Shown piece by piece: positions 16,477-26,400 of a DNA stretch of 44,381 nucleotides (within the stretch, counting starts at the first letter, position 1; each line of letters opens with the position of its first letter). This DNA comes from Chthoniobacteraceae bacterium. GTDB taxonomy: Bacteria > Verrucomicrobiota > Verrucomicrobiia > Chthoniobacterales > Chthoniobacteraceae. The position numbers were made by a program, and so were the translations under genes. Under the pieces are notes generated by a model. It was not told the DNA's origin, searched no databases, and worked only from the letters and a program-made list of their open reading frames with translations. The stretch spans positions 1 through 44,381 of the forward strand of contig CANFTB010000040.1 of the NCBI GenBank assembly GCA_947449735.1, in the 5' to 3' direction.

Positions 16477-18810
16477 ATGACCCCCACCCTTGTATTCGTA
16501 CTCGGCCTGCTTCTGGCAGTGCTTTCCGGCTGGTACTTCTTAACGGACAGCGAACGCGCCCGCAGGATTCTTGGAAGCATTCTGAGTATCATGGTGGTTT
16601 CGATGGCTTTGGCGGCCGTGAATCCGCCTGAGGAGAAGCTGGCTCTGGGGCTGGACTTGAAGGGCGGGACTTCCTTTCTGGTCCGGTTGAAGGCGGAGCC
16701 TGATGAGGCTGGGGTCGTAAGGCCGATCACGCCTGCGATGCTGGATCAGGCGCGGGAGGTGATTCGCCGCCGCGTGGATTCGATGGGCACGAGTGAACCG
16801 GTGATTGCCCCTCAGGGTACGGATCGGATTTTGGTGCAGATTCCGGGGATGAACACCGGCAAACTGGAGGAGGCGCGCGAGCAGCTCTATAAGCCCGCCA
16901 AGCTGGAGTTTAAGATGGTGCATCCCCAGAGCGATTCGATCGTGCGTGGGGCGATGCCTCCCGATCCGGCGTACCGGTTGGAGACTTACAAGGAGGAGCG
17001 CGGGCCGAACGACGTGGCGCTTCCGCCCCAGCAGCTGGCTGTCAAGAAGAAGGCGGACATTCCCGGAACCTTGGTGAAAGGGGCGCGCGCGTTTTTCGAC
17101 ACGCAGGGGTGGGGGGTGAGTTTGAGTTTCAGCAGCGAAGGTGCTGCGTTGTTTGCCAAGCTGACGCAGGAGAATGTGGGCAAGCGGTTTGCGATCATGC
17201 TGGACGGCAACATCCAGTCGGCGCCCGTGATTCGCGAGGCGATCACAGGCGGGAACGCCTCGATCACGGGCAGTTTTACGGAGGCCCAAGCCCGGAATCT
17301 GGCGAGTGTTTTGGAGAACCCCCTTCAGACTCCGGTGGTGATCGAGGAGGAGCGCACGGCTTCGGCTTCGCTGGGCGAGGATTCGATTAAGAGCGGGATT
17401 TTTTCCGGATTGCTCGGGGTGGCGATGACGGCGTTTTTCGTGTTGGTGTACTACCGTTTCAGCGGCGTGATTGCGAATATCGCCCTAGTGGTGAACCTGG
17501 TTTTGCTCTTCGGAGCGATGGGAATGTTCGGCACGGTTTTGACCCTGCCCGGGATCGCGGGGATCATCCTGACTTTGGGGATGGCGGTGGATGCGAACGT
17601 GCTTGTCTACGAGCGGCTCCGTGAGGAGATGTCAGACAAGCGCCCGCTTTCAGCCGTGGTGCGGTCTGCGTTTGAGAAAGCGTTTCCGGCGATTTTCGAC
17701 TCGAACATCACCACGCTGATCACGGCGATCATTCTTTTCTGGAAGGCGACTGGTCCGGTGAAGGGTTTCGCGGTGGCGCTGATCATCGGGATCGTGGCGA
17801 CTCTTTTCACTGCGCTGGTGGCGTCCCGTAATTTGTTTGCGTGGTCGATGGAAGCCGGGTTGATCAAGAAGGTGAGCATGGGACGGCTTCTGGTGTCGAC
17901 CAACATCAACTTTCTAGGATGGCGCCGGACTGCTGTCACCTGTTCTGTGGTGGTTATTCTGTCCTCGGTGGGGTTGTTCTGGGTGCGCGGGGAGAAGAAC
18001 TTCGGTGTGGATTTCAGGGGCGGGGACCGCGTGGTGTTGGAGGCGGTCAAGACGAAGCCTGAGTTGAAGGAGGTGCGCTTGGTGGTGGAGGAGCAGAAGA
18101 TGGGGGAAGTGGCGGTGCAGATTGAAAAGTCGAAGTCGAAGGAGTTTTTCACGATCCGGAGTCCCCAGGGAACCGGCCAGAAGCTTGCCGAGCTGCTGAC
18201 GCAGAAGTTTCCGCAGGCCGAGTTCCGCGTGGAGCAGGTGGAGATTGTGGGGAGCCTCGTGGGCGGGGAACTTGCGAAGAACTCGCTGGTCGCGCTGGGA
18301 TTGGGGATGCTGGGAATTCTGGCGTACGTTACGCTGCGGTTTGAATTTTCGTTCGCGCTGGGCGCCCTGGTGGCGCTCATCCATGACGTGACGATCACGA
18401 TTGGCGTTTTCGCGCTTTTGGGGCGTGAGTTGTCGCTGGTAACGGTCGGCGCGGTGTTGACGATCGCCGGTTATTCGGTGAACGACACGATCGTGGTGTT
18501 TGACCGTATTCGTGAAGGCATGCAGACGGGCCGGAAGGGCTCCGTGATGGACATCATGAACCTCAGCATCAATGAGACGCTCTCCAGAACGATCATCACC
18601 GGGGGAGTGACCCTGCTGTCGACGATCTCGCTGTTCTTCTTCGGCGGCCCGGTGCTTGCGGATTTCGCGCTGGCGATTTTGATCGGTGTGCTGGTGGGCA
18701 CTTATTCTTCGGTGTTTGTCGCGGCTCCAGTGGTGTTGTGGTGGAGTGGAAAGAACGCGGGTGGACGCTCGGAGACGCCCCGTTTGTCTGCCGGCGAGGC
18801 TGGAGCGTAG
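16477..18810 (+). CDS. secDF: Protein translocase SecD-SecF fusion
   Basis: 777 residues with SecD and SecF in one chain. SecDF uses the proton gradient to pull preproteins out of the SecYEG channel on the periplasmic side. N-terminal helices at about residues 3-20 and 31-48 precede the SecD signature LGLDLKGG (57-64). The P1 region and SITGSFT block follow, then the SecD membrane part with GMAVDANVLVYERLREE. The SecF half begins near residue 480, with its own signature FGVDFRGGD at about 508-516 and GYSVNDTIVVFDRIRE near the end. Both conserved membrane aspartates (in DAN and ND) are present, so it should be active. The second N-terminal helix before LGLDLKGG is an extra relative to a minimal SecD. 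Same operon as yajC. Confidence 0.96.
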   Translation: MTPTLVFVLGLLLAVLSGWYFLTDSERARRILGSILSIMVVSMALAAVNPPEEKLALGLDLKGGTSFLVRLKAEPDEAGVVRPITPAMLDQAREVIRRRVDSMGTSEPVIAPQGTDRILVQIPGMNTGKLEEAREQLYKPAKLEFKMVHPQSDSIVRGAMPPDPAYRLETYKEERGPNDVALPPQQLAVKKKADIPGTLVKGARAFFDTQGWGVSLSFSSEGAALFAKLTQENVGKRFAIMLDGNIQSAPVIREAITGGNASITGSFTEAQARNLASVLENPLQTPVVIEEERTASASLGEDSIKSGIFSGLLGVAMTAFFVLVYYRFSGVIANIALVVNLVLLFGAMGMFGTVLTLPGIAGIILTLGMAVDANVLVYERLREEMSDKRPLSAVVRSAFEKAFPAIFDSNITTLITAIILFWKATGPVKGFAVALIIGIVATLFTALVASRNLFAWSMEAGLIKKVSMGRLLVSTNINFLGWRRTAVTCSVVVILSSVGLFWVRGEKNFGVDFRGGDRVVLEAVKTKPELKEVRLVVEEQKMGEVAVQIEKSKSKEFFTIRSPQGTGQKLAELLTQKFPQAEFRVEQVEIVGSLVGGELAKNSLVALGLGMLGILAYVTLRFEFSFALGALVALIHDVTITIGVFALLGRELSLVTVGAVLTIAGYSVNDTIVVFDRIREGMQTGRKGSVMDIMNLSINETLSRTIITGGVTLLSTISLFFFGGPVLADFALAILIGVLVGTYSSVFVAAPVVLWWSGKNAGGRSETPRLSAGEAGA

Positions 18811-18838
18811 GCGTTCGCGCGAGACGGGGTAGGCGGAG

Positions 18839-18866
18839 CAGGGGCGTGCCAGTGGCGCGGCCCCTG
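18839..18866. terminator. Strong hairpin between convergent secDF and methyltransferase genes
   Basis: CAGGGGC (18839-18845) pairs with GCCCCTG (18860-18866), and the inner GTGCC and GGCGC extend the helix across one bulge and one G-U pair to leave a three-base loop. It lies 28 bases after the secDF stop. There is no T-rich tract directly after it. It probably serves to end transcription or protect the 3' end. Confidence 0.45.
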
Positions 18867-18948
18867 ATGTTTGTCGGAAGTCCAGCGCGGAGCGCATTCC
18901 ATGGGCCTTGATGCCCTGGTGCCGCCTATCGACTAGAGATCGGCTAAA

Positions 18949-18995
18949 GAGTTGGACGTTTCCCCTTGGGAGCGCGGAGCTCCAACTCCGAGAGC
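18949..18995. repeat. Possible dispersed palindromic element
   Basis: GAGTTGGA (18949-18956) is repeated as its complement TCCAACTC at 18981-18988, and the second arm is part of a smaller palindrome around GGAGCTCC with CGGAG/CTCCG arms. Such overlapping short palindromes resemble REP-type intergenic elements. One copy is seen here, so repetition in the genome is not shown. Confidence 0.25.
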
Positions 18996-19008
18996 AGGAA
19001 GCGAAGCC

Positions 19009-20091
19009 TCAGGTTAAGTCCTTGTAGGTAGCGTCGAGGATGCTCTTCGCTTCCCGGTGTTCTGGCGCGGTGCGCCGTTCCTCGATTTGGACCAGCAGCT
19101 TTTTTGGAATTTTCGTCCACGTCGAGAGCTGGGTGTAGTAGTCGAGGTCTGAATTGGCGTCGATCGCTCGCAGGGTTTCCTCCCCCCGACCTTTCAAGAG
19201 GGTGGTTGCCTGTTCGGATGTCAGGGGATTTGCCGGGCGGAAAACGCCGAAGAGGTTTCCTCCATCGCCAATTTCGCCGCAAGTGATGGCCTCGAGTCCG
19301 GCTCGCGCGGCGGTCACTTTCAACGAATGAGCCGTAAAACCGTTGAGGTGCCCGGCATGCCACTTGTGCGAGAACTTCATCCCCCGGTATAGGATGTTTG
19401 GCACTTCGATCACGAAAAGGCCGTTTGGATCGAGCCGCCCGCCGAGGCGGGCGAGATCGTCCACCGGAAACTCGAGGTGTTCGAGCACATGGAAAAGCGT
19501 GATCAAATGGAAGGGCTTGCCCGTGTAAACAAACTCCGAGAAGGTGCAGTTGCTCACCTCGAGGCCGAGGTGGGACTTGGCGTGGGTGGCGTATCCGACA
19601 TGCGGTTCGATTCCGGAGGCTGCGTGCCCCAGGCTCTTCATCAAATAAACAAATTCGCCGCTGCTCGCACCGGCATCTAAGGTGGCGAGGGGGGACCTGC
19701 CTCCCGAGGCGGCGTCCAGGTGGGGCTTGATCCGTTCATAACGGTCGCGAGCGCAGCGCGCGGCCCGGAGCACATGGCGTTTCTGAGGTGTGAAGGATCC
19801 TTTGTACTGCTGCCTGTACTCGTGCTTGTAAAATTCGGAGACGTCGGCGATGGGAATGGGATCGACGCCAATGAAACCGCTTTGAGTCCAGCAAACGTTT
19901 CGCAGGGCCCTTCCGTGCCGGTCCTTCTGGGCCACAACCTGAGCCTCGTTGGTCCCCGTGAGCGGACAAACTCTTTTTGTGGTGACCTGCACCCTGGCTT
20001 CTGACGATTCGCTGTTCATTAGAAGGTCCAACCCTTCCAGCAAAGTTGCGAAGTTGTCGATGGCCAAATTTTGTGTGCTCAACTGATTCAT
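19009..20091 (-). CDS. Class I SAM-dependent methyltransferase
   Basis: 360 residues. Motif I, LDAGASSGEF (residues 138-147), is the SAM-binding glycine loop. The acidic SGIEP follows at the end of strand beta2, and LFHVLEHLEFP and LDPNGLFVIEVPN match the post-motif and motif III region of the Methyltransf_23/11 type. The N-terminal part (CPLTGTNEAQVV) resembles the front region of sugar or lipid methyltransferases found in polysaccharide clusters, but a full Cys cluster is not present. Cytoplasmic. It is divergent from the mannose-1-phosphate guanylyltransferase gene, with 324 bp between starts, which suggests surface-glycan modification. The substrate is unknown. Confidence 0.75.
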   Translation of the reverse strand: MNQLSTQNLAIDNFATLLEGLDLLMNSESSEARVQVTTKRVCPLTGTNEAQVVAQKDRHGRALRNVCWTQSGFIGVDPIPIADVSEFYKHEYRQQYKGSFTPQKRHVLRAARCARDRYERIKPHLDAASGGRSPLATLDAGASSGEFVYLMKSLGHAASGIEPHVGYATHAKSHLGLEVSNCTFSEFVYTGKPFHLITLFHVLEHLEFPVDDLARLGGRLDPNGLFVIEVPNILYRGMKFSHKWHAGHLNGFTAHSLKVTAARAGLEAITCGEIGDGGNLFGVFRPANPLTSEQATTLLKGRGEETLRAIDANSDLDYYTQLSTWTKIPKKLLVQIEERRTAPEHREAKSILDATYKDLT

Positions 20092-20415
20092 TTTTCCAGC
20101 ACTCCTGAACGGTGGTTCCCGGAGAAAAACGGCAGTTGAAGCCGTGTGTTGACTGCTCCCGTTCTGGGCGATGCCCCGCGAGGAATCGCGGAATGCCCGG
20201 GCCTTTTAAAACCGATCGAAAGACGGCCGCCGATCCTTCTTTTGAGCCCGCTCTGTGATGCGTTCCTGGCACGCGTGGTTTCTTGCGGTGCAAGGGAGGA
20301 GTGCGGTTGTTTCTGGTAATGTCTGCGGAGGGCTCCCCGCGGAGCGGCGGACTCCCGAACTGCAACTGAAATCAGGGAGCTTCCCAAAGAGAACTTTTTG
20401 GAAAACAAAAGAGAC
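20092..20415. other. 324-bp divergent intergenic region
   Basis: No gene is supported here. The region separates the divergent methyltransferase and manC genes and must hold both promoters. It contains a perfect hairpin, CCGCGA-GGAA-TCGCGG, near 20177-20192. I could not identify convincing -35/-10 pairs. The purine-rich AAAGAG stretches at about 20385 and 20409 may serve as ribosome sites for manC. Confidence 0.3.
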
Positions 20416-21504
20416 ATGTCTGAAAACAAATTTGAGACCGGCAGTGGATCAGTCTTCGCGGTGGTTCTTGCAGGGGGCCATGGCGAGAGGTTCTGGCCGC
20501 TGAGCCGGCGCTCGAAGCCCAAGCATCATCTGGCTCTTTTTTCAAACCGCACCTTGCTCTCCGCAACGGTGGACCGGCTGGCGGGATTCATCCCTCCGGA
20601 ACGTACCCTTATCCTGACCAGCGTGGACCAAGCATCAGCGGTGCGCGCGCTTCTACCGGAAATCCCCGCCGAAAACGTGATCGTGGAACCCCAGCGCCGA
20701 GACACGGCTGCGGCCATGGCGTTGGCCGCCGGAATTGCCGCGAGGCACGATCCCGGGGCCACCGTGGTGGTGCTGCCCGCCGACCACCATATTCCGGACA
20801 CTACGGGGTTTCAGCGCACGATCCGTTCGGCGGTTCACGCCGCGCAGAACGGGAACGCGATTGTGACGGTTGCCATCACGCCGGATTGGCCGTGTCCTGG
20901 ATTTGGTTATTTGGAACTCGGGGAGGTCTCCGATTTGGGAGGTGCCAGGGTCAGGGAGATCCGGAAGTTTCACGAGAAGCCCACTCAGGAGAAGGCGGCC
21001 GAATATCTGGAGCGGGGTAATTTTCACTGGAACGCCGGGATGTTTGTCTGGACTGTGGACGCCCTGCGGGAGTCTTTGCGGGCGCACGCGCCGGAGCTGT
21101 CTTGCTTTTGCTCGGGGCTGATCGAGGCGGGAGATGTAGAGGCCTTCTTGGAGGAAGGCTTCGGACGGGTGCCCAAGCTTTCCTTCGATTACGCGGTCAT
21201 GGAAAAGCTGGTCGGAGCCCTGGCTGTGGAGGCGGAGTTTGGCTGGGATGATCTGGGGGGATGGGTGGCGGCGGGAAAGTACTACCCAAAGGACGAGCGT
21301 GACAACGCGGGCAACATCCGGCTTCAGACGATTGACTCGAGCGGAAACATTGTCTTTTCCAGCGACAAAAACCAGATCGTGGCGTTGGTGGGCGTGGAGA
21401 ACCTGGTCGTGGTGAACACTGGAGACGCCCTGCTTGTGTGCGCGAAAGATCAGGCGGAGCGGATCAAGGAGCTTGTCGGAGCCCTGCCCAAGGAATTGCT
21501 GTGA
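20416..21504 (+). CDS. manC: Mannose-1-phosphate guanylyltransferase
   Basis: 362 residues from the ATG at 20416; a TTG 18 bases upstream is the alternative. It makes GDP-mannose from mannose-1-phosphate and GTP, the donor for mannose, fucose and related sugars in surface polysaccharides. The nucleotidyltransferase loop VVLAGGHGERFWPLSRR is near residue 20, with the signature lysine in SKPKHHL; the usual KQF(L) is HHL here. Further motifs are ADHHI (metal site), GYLELGE, FHEKP, WNAGMFVW and SFDYAVMEK. The length equals the single-domain enzyme without the C-terminal isomerase cupin found in bifunctional ManC/AlgA, so mannose-6-phosphate isomerase must be supplied elsewhere. The gene is monocistronic or heads a short unit, and is divergent from a methyltransferase. 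Confidence 0.92.
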   Translation: MSENKFETGSGSVFAVVLAGGHGERFWPLSRRSKPKHHLALFSNRTLLSATVDRLAGFIPPERTLILTSVDQASAVRALLPEIPAENVIVEPQRRDTAAAMALAAGIAARHDPGATVVVLPADHHIPDTTGFQRTIRSAVHAAQNGNAIVTVAITPDWPCPGFGYLELGEVSDLGGARVREIRKFHEKPTQEKAAEYLERGNFHWNAGMFVWTVDALRESLRAHAPELSCFCSGLIEAGDVEAFLEEGFGRVPKLSFDYAVMEKLVGALAVEAEFGWDDLGGWVAAGKYYPKDERDNAGNIRLQTIDSSGNIVFSSDKNQIVALVGVENLVVVNTGDALLVCAKDQAERIKELVGALPKELL

Positions 21505-21704
21505 GCAAACTGGGGGCAGGGCCCAAAATAGGGTCCGTGGTGAGGAAAAGGATGAATTTTACGCGCAAGAGGCTAATACTGTCCTGAGGCGCAGGATAGT
21601 GCATCCGGCGCTTTCAGGGCGTCGAGTTGGTTGAGGCCGCGGGCTTCGACACCTCATTGGCCTGCAGAAAAGCACAAACTCATCACACAAGCCCCCAAAT
21701 CAAT

Positions 21705-22088
21705 ATGAAAAAGTTCCTCGTAACCTTGTTCGCTCTTGTAGCCGCTCCCATCGCGATGCTGGCCGCAGAGTTCCCCGACATCAGCATTGCCGAACTCAAA
21801 AAGGCGATCGCTGACAAGAAGGTCGTAGTCATTGACGTGAATGGCAGCGAGTCCTTTAAATCCGGCCACATTCCTTCCGCTGTGAATTTCGCCGACGTGA
21901 AGGGTGACCTGGCCTCCGTTCTGCCGAAGGAGAAAGACGCACTAGTTGTCGCCTATTGCGGCGGCCCCTCCTGCAACGCCTACACGCGCGCGGCAAACGT
22001 AGCGGCGCAGCTCGGCTACACGAATGTGAAGCACCTGTCCGCCGGGATCAGCGGATGGCTGCAGGCCAAGGAAAACACTGAGAAATAG
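21705..22088 (+). CDS. Periplasmic rhodanese-domain protein
   Basis: 127 residues. An N-terminal signal peptide (KK then a hydrophobic core to about residue 20, AAE cleavage region) is followed by a single rhodanese domain: VVIDVNGSESFKSGHIPSAVNF, then the active loop YCGGPSCNAYTRAA. C85 is the expected sulfur-carrying cysteine; C90 is a second cysteine in the same loop, so a disulfide or relay is possible. The family transfers sulfane sulfur or acts in thiol handling in the periplasm. The upstream in-frame codons lack signal features, so the ATG at 21705 is chosen. A terminator follows and a CxxCH protein gene lies 70 bp downstream. Confidence 0.88.
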   Translation: MKKFLVTLFALVAAPIAMLAAEFPDISIAELKKAIADKKVVVIDVNGSESFKSGHIPSAVNFADVKGDLASVLPKEKDALVVAYCGGPSCNAYTRAANVAAQLGYTNVKHLSAGISGWLQAKENTEK

Positions 22089-22105
22089 TCTGTTTGACTC
22101 ATTTG

Positions 22106-22142
22106 CGGGCTGTTCTGGCGAGGGCCGGGGCAGCCCGTTTTT
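22106..22142 (+). terminator. Rho-independent terminator after the rhodanese gene
   Basis: CGGGCTG (22106-22112) pairs perfectly with CAGCCCG (22131-22137), followed at once by TTTTT (22138-22142). It lies 18 bases after the rhodanese stop and 17 before the next start, so the two genes are probably separate units or attenuated. Confidence 0.7.
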
Positions 22143-22158
22143 AGTTTTTCACAGTCTC

Positions 22159-23448
22159 ATGCATCCCGGGATAGCGGTCTTCGCTCGATATCGACCTGCA
22201 GGCAGCCACGTGTTGCGCTGGATCTTAGCCGGACTGTGCGTCCTGGGGGGGATGAGAACCGAACGGCTTGGTGCTGAAATTCCCGTCCACCGTTTTTCCG
22301 AGGTACCGCACCTCTATTGGAAAACCGAGCCGCGCGACGCGTTTTCAAGGCTGCTGGAAAGCATCCGTTCCGGTGAGTTTGTTTTGGAGAGGGGGGATCA
22401 AAAGGCGCAGCTAGCCGCGCTTCTAAGGGGCCTAGACGTGCCGGAAAGCTCCCAGCTTCTTGCTTACTCCGCCACCAGTTTGCAGAGCGGATTGATTCTG
22501 CCCTCAAACCCCCGTGCAATCTATTTCAACGAGGAGGTCTATGTCGGCTTCGTCCCCAACGGAAAATTTGAAGTGGCCTCGATCGATCCCGCATTGGGGC
22601 CTGTTTTTTATCTGTTTCGCATGGATCCCGCGGGACGCGCGGAGGCCGTCCGATCGGAGCGCTGCATGAATTGCCATGCAGGGCGGACGAGCTTGGGAGT
22701 TCCAGGACTGGTGGCGGAGTCCGTGATCGCCACCCCGTCCTCGGGTGCGAGCCTCGACGGTTTTCGCCGTGAAATCACCGGTCACTCAATTCCCTTGCAC
22801 CAGCGTCTCGGGGGCTGGCATGTGACCGGAGTTCATGAAAAAAGCGGGCATCTCGGAAACCTTTTGGGAGAGGCCGAGGCGGGAGGATACCGGACGATTC
22901 CCAACCTTCCGGGAAGCCGTTTTTTGTGGGAGAATTATCCGGTGCGGACGAGTGACTTGCTGGCGCACCTTGTTTTTGAGCATCAGCTCGGTTTCCACAA
23001 TCTTGTAACCCTTGCCGCGTACAGGGCGAGGGATGCCGCTGCGGCAGGCAATGGCGTGGTGCTTCCCGAGCATGAGAGGGAGCTTGATGAAGTTGCGGCG
23101 AAATTAGTGCGGTATCTTTTGTTTGCTGAGGAGGCTTCTCTACCTCCCGGAGGCGTGCAGGCGGATCCTGTTTTTTTGAAAGCGTTCACCTCACGCAGGC
23201 TCGCCGGAGCGTCGGGGAAATCCCTTCGCGACTTTGACCTCGGCGAGAGGCTATTCAAATACCGCTGCAGCTACATGATTTATACCCGTGGCTTCGCCTC
23301 CCTGCCGGCGGAGGTCAAGCCGCGTATCCTTTCAAAGTTGCGGAATGCCCTGACGGAAAATGGCGGACCGGAGGAGTTTCAATACCTGCCTGACGCGGAG
23401 AAAAAGGCGATCAGGGAGATCCTTGTTGAGACCGGAGTGCTGCAGTAG
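22159..23448 (+). CDS. Secreted protein with a single CxxCH haem-binding site
   Basis: 429 residues; I cannot name the family with certainty. A hydrophobic stretch at about residues 19-30 after a basic start suggests a signal peptide or anchor. The motif CMNCH (C169-H173) is a c-type haem attachment site in an ERCMNCHAGRTSLGVPG context. Flanking blocks such as RAIYFNEEVYVGFV and YRTIPNLPGSRFLWENYP look strongly constrained. This resembles uncharacterised c-haem proteins of Planctomycetes and Verrucomicrobia. The long C-terminal half is helical, with CSYMIYTRGFASLP near the end. The protein is probably periplasmic and redox active. It follows a periplasmic rhodanese, so a thiol/sulfur or electron-transfer link is possible. 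An in-frame ATG at codon 32 lies after the hydrophobic part and is less likely. Confidence 0.7.
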   Translation: MHPGIAVFARYRPAGSHVLRWILAGLCVLGGMRTERLGAEIPVHRFSEVPHLYWKTEPRDAFSRLLESIRSGEFVLERGDQKAQLAALLRGLDVPESSQLLAYSATSLQSGLILPSNPRAIYFNEEVYVGFVPNGKFEVASIDPALGPVFYLFRMDPAGRAEAVRSERCMNCHAGRTSLGVPGLVAESVIATPSSGASLDGFRREITGHSIPLHQRLGGWHVTGVHEKSGHLGNLLGEAEAGGYRTIPNLPGSRFLWENYPVRTSDLLAHLVFEHQLGFHNLVTLAAYRARDAAAAGNGVVLPEHERELDEVAAKLVRYLLFAEEASLPPGGVQADPVFLKAFTSRRLAGASGKSLRDFDLGERLFKYRCSYMIYTRGFASLPAEVKPRILSKLRNALTENGGPEEFQYLPDAEKKAIREILVETGVLQ

Positions 23449-23450
23449 AG

Positions 23451-23480
23451 CGCGCTCCAAGCCCGGCTTCGGCTGGCGCG
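23451..23480. terminator. Imperfect stem-loop between convergent genes
   Basis: CGCGCT (23451-23456) pairs with GGCGCG (23475-23480), including one G-U pair, and inside it AGCC pairs with GGCT. It fills the 41-bp gap between the converging haem-protein gene and the end of the VWA operon. No U-tract is present. Confidence 0.35.
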
Positions 23481-23489
23481 ACGATGGGG

Positions 23490-26400
23490 TTACGGATTCA
23501 CACCCCTTCCGCGTGCCTTCTCTGCGACGGTTTTAAAATAGGCGTCGACCGCGCTGCGGTACTCGTTTGGTGCGGACTCGCGCTTTCCCTCCATCAAGTC
23601 GTTGGCCACCTTTTGAGGAAGACGCCCCCAGTCGCCCCCTCCCGGCTTTAGGACATTTGGAAGTCCCTTCGCGCCATTGTCCCTCCCCGCAATTGAACCG
23701 TCTCCCGTACCCGAGGCTGACTCCGACGTGCTTGGTTCCTTCGAGAGGGTTCCGGAGTCGGATGCCCGCGCCATGCGCTCGGAATGCTTCTGCTTGTCAA
23801 CCGCTCCCGAAGCGGCAGCCGCGGCCTTGGACGCGTCCCCCGCCTTCAAGGCTTCTGCGGCTTCCTTGAGCAGGGATTCTACAGCTGCTGCCCCGGGTGC
23901 CGGGGGCGAGGCGCTTTGAGATGCTAGTTGTTTCAGCTTTTCCTCAAGGGCTTCCGCCGACGCCGACGCTGCATCCGAAACCGTTTTGGCGCGTTCCTCG
24001 CGAGCTTCAAGCGACGCCTTGGCACCGGTCCGCTGTTCCATTTCGCGAAGTGCTTGTCTGGATTGAGCCGCCGTCTGCGCCGCACCACTTTCGAGCGCTT
24101 TAAAGTGTTCCGCCATCTGCTTCAACTGGGATGCGAGCTGGTTTTGTTGGTCTGCCGTGCGCGACATGGATGCGGCAGCTTCCGCTTTGGACATTGGCGC
24201 ATTCTGCAGCGCTCTGAGGGCATCCGAGGAGGCCTTCAACTGGGCTGCGGCATCATCAGCGTCTCTGGCCCGAACTCTGCCGGCTTCGGACAGGGTGTCC
24301 TGGGTGTTTGCCTCGGTTCGCAAATCCTGACGCAGGCGGTCTATCCGCTTGGTGAGCTCAACCTCAGGAAGATCGATCGCCGGCCTGGTTGCCGAAGGAT
24401 CAGCCTTCTTTGCGCGGTCCGCTGCCCGCGCTGCGGATGCTTTCGCATCCTGCGATAGACGCTCCATTTTTGAGGACAATGGTGGAGAAAGAGCGCCCAA
24501 AGAGGCGCGTGCAAGACGTGCAGGCTCCTCCAGATGCGGATCCGCTTTGCTTAGCAGACTGAGTGCCGCCGCCGGGCTGTTTGCCTCCCGCTTTGAGAGC
24601 GCGGCGAGCGCGCTTTGGGCGGCATCGGCCAAAGGCGTTGGAAGGTTGGAGCGTTTGAGCTGTTGGGGAAGGGGTTGCAGCTTTTTGGAAAGGGTATCGC
24701 CGAGTTTTCTTTCCTCAGCCGGCCCTGCATCAGGATGCATCGCCTGGCTGCGAACAGTGTCCTTTGCGGCTTCCATCGCCTCCTTGAAGGCTGTGACCCC
24801 TTCCAGCGTTTTGAGCGCTGCAGCCGTTGCCTGAACCTTGCTGCGGAGTTCATCGGAGCGGATGTCCGAACGTGAAAGTTCCTCGATGGCATCGGCGGCG
24901 GCTTCCAGATCCCTGGCGGCATCAGGAGCCGAGTTCCTTTTGATGGCCTCTAGATCCGCGTCTGCCCTCAGGACATCCGCTTCTACCTGCAACCTGCTCG
25001 CCGTCTGACCGTCTCTGTAAGAGTCCCCGAGCTTTTTCTTATTGCTGACGGCGGCCAGGTCTTGAATCGCCTTTGAGAGCCGGTCTGATCCCTGTTGGGT
25101 TTCCTCATTTAAACGCTTCAGCGCCTTGGTTTCAGCTTCGAGCAGCGCTGGGCTGAGAGCGCTAAGGGCTTTCGCTGTCTGTTCCAAGGTTTGGAGTAAA
25201 TGACTGTGGGTGGCGGCGGCCTTTGCCAACGCAGCTGGAGCTGAAGGTTGGCCCTCCGTTGTTTGGGCTCCTTTGAGCGCGTTTTCTGCCTTGGCTTGTG
25301 CGTCTCGAAGGCTGCTGCGGGCGGCATTCAGCTTTTGGCTGGCGGATGGGGATTTTTCTCCTAGCGCTTGGAGTTCCTTTTGAAGCTGCGCCGAGGCCGC
25401 CTGGACCACTTGTTTTCGTCTGAGGGCCTCCTGCTCGGGACCGTCCGAAGGTGACTGCGAAGGACTGAGTGTCGATGGTTCCGGGGAACTTTGCGCCGGG
25501 GTTGCGGCCTCCCGCGGAGACTCTGCGGCCGTGGTGTTTTCGGCAGCGAGTGCCGCCGCTGCGGCTGCAAGCATGGGCGCTTCCGCGGACGCAGCAGAAC
25601 TGTTTGCGGCGTCCTGCAAAAGACGCGCCATGCTCGACGCCCTTGCGGCTGATTCCGTCGCCCGCTTCAAAAGATCCGCTTCCTCGTCGCGGCTGCGTTC
25701 GGAATCGTCCGGAGATCGGAGCTTTGAGACTGACTGTATGGCATCGGAAATATCCGAGTGGAGCAGGCGGTTCAGGGCCCTGGCTTGCGTCTCCAAAGCC
25801 TCTTCATTTGCTGGTTTATCCTCGGATGCGATTTCATTGAGGACCGCCTTGCTTGCCGCCTCCGCGTTCGTTCCCGCACTGGCAAGCGTCTGCTCCGCGC
25901 GGAGCAGCGCCAGAGCCGGAGTTGTTCCAGTTGCGGGGGGGGCGTCGTAAGCCGCCTTTGCCTCCGTCAACGATTTCAACGCCTCCGCCGCCTGCTTTTG
26001 CGTCTCCGAAACCAATCGGCTGAGAGACTTGTGAAATGCCAGCGCAGGGTCGGGGTTTGAAAGTGTCGCTGCACTTGTCATGCTGAACTTGACGGTTCTG
26101 GATTCGGCCCGCTGCCCCTTGGTGTCAAAGGCGACAAGACGCATGGAAAATGTGTCGCCGATCTTCGGGGAGTGAGCAAGCGGGTCCCACGAGATGGACA
26201 CTCCAAGGTGTTTTGCCGAAGGTCCTGCATGCGGAAAACCAGCCCATGCACCACGGTTGTGTTGGACCTCGTAGATGACAGACTCCAGGCCGTAGTCATC
26301 CTCTGCGGTACCGGTGACCGGAACCTTGGCTCCCATTTGCAGAAAAAGGTCTTTCTCAGGAATATGCAATTGTATAACAGGGGGCGCGTCGGGTTCCGAG

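Noticed and set aside
17914..18897. 327-codon minus-strand frame over secDF
   Set aside because: Gln/His/Arg-rich antisense shadow of a clearly conserved gene.
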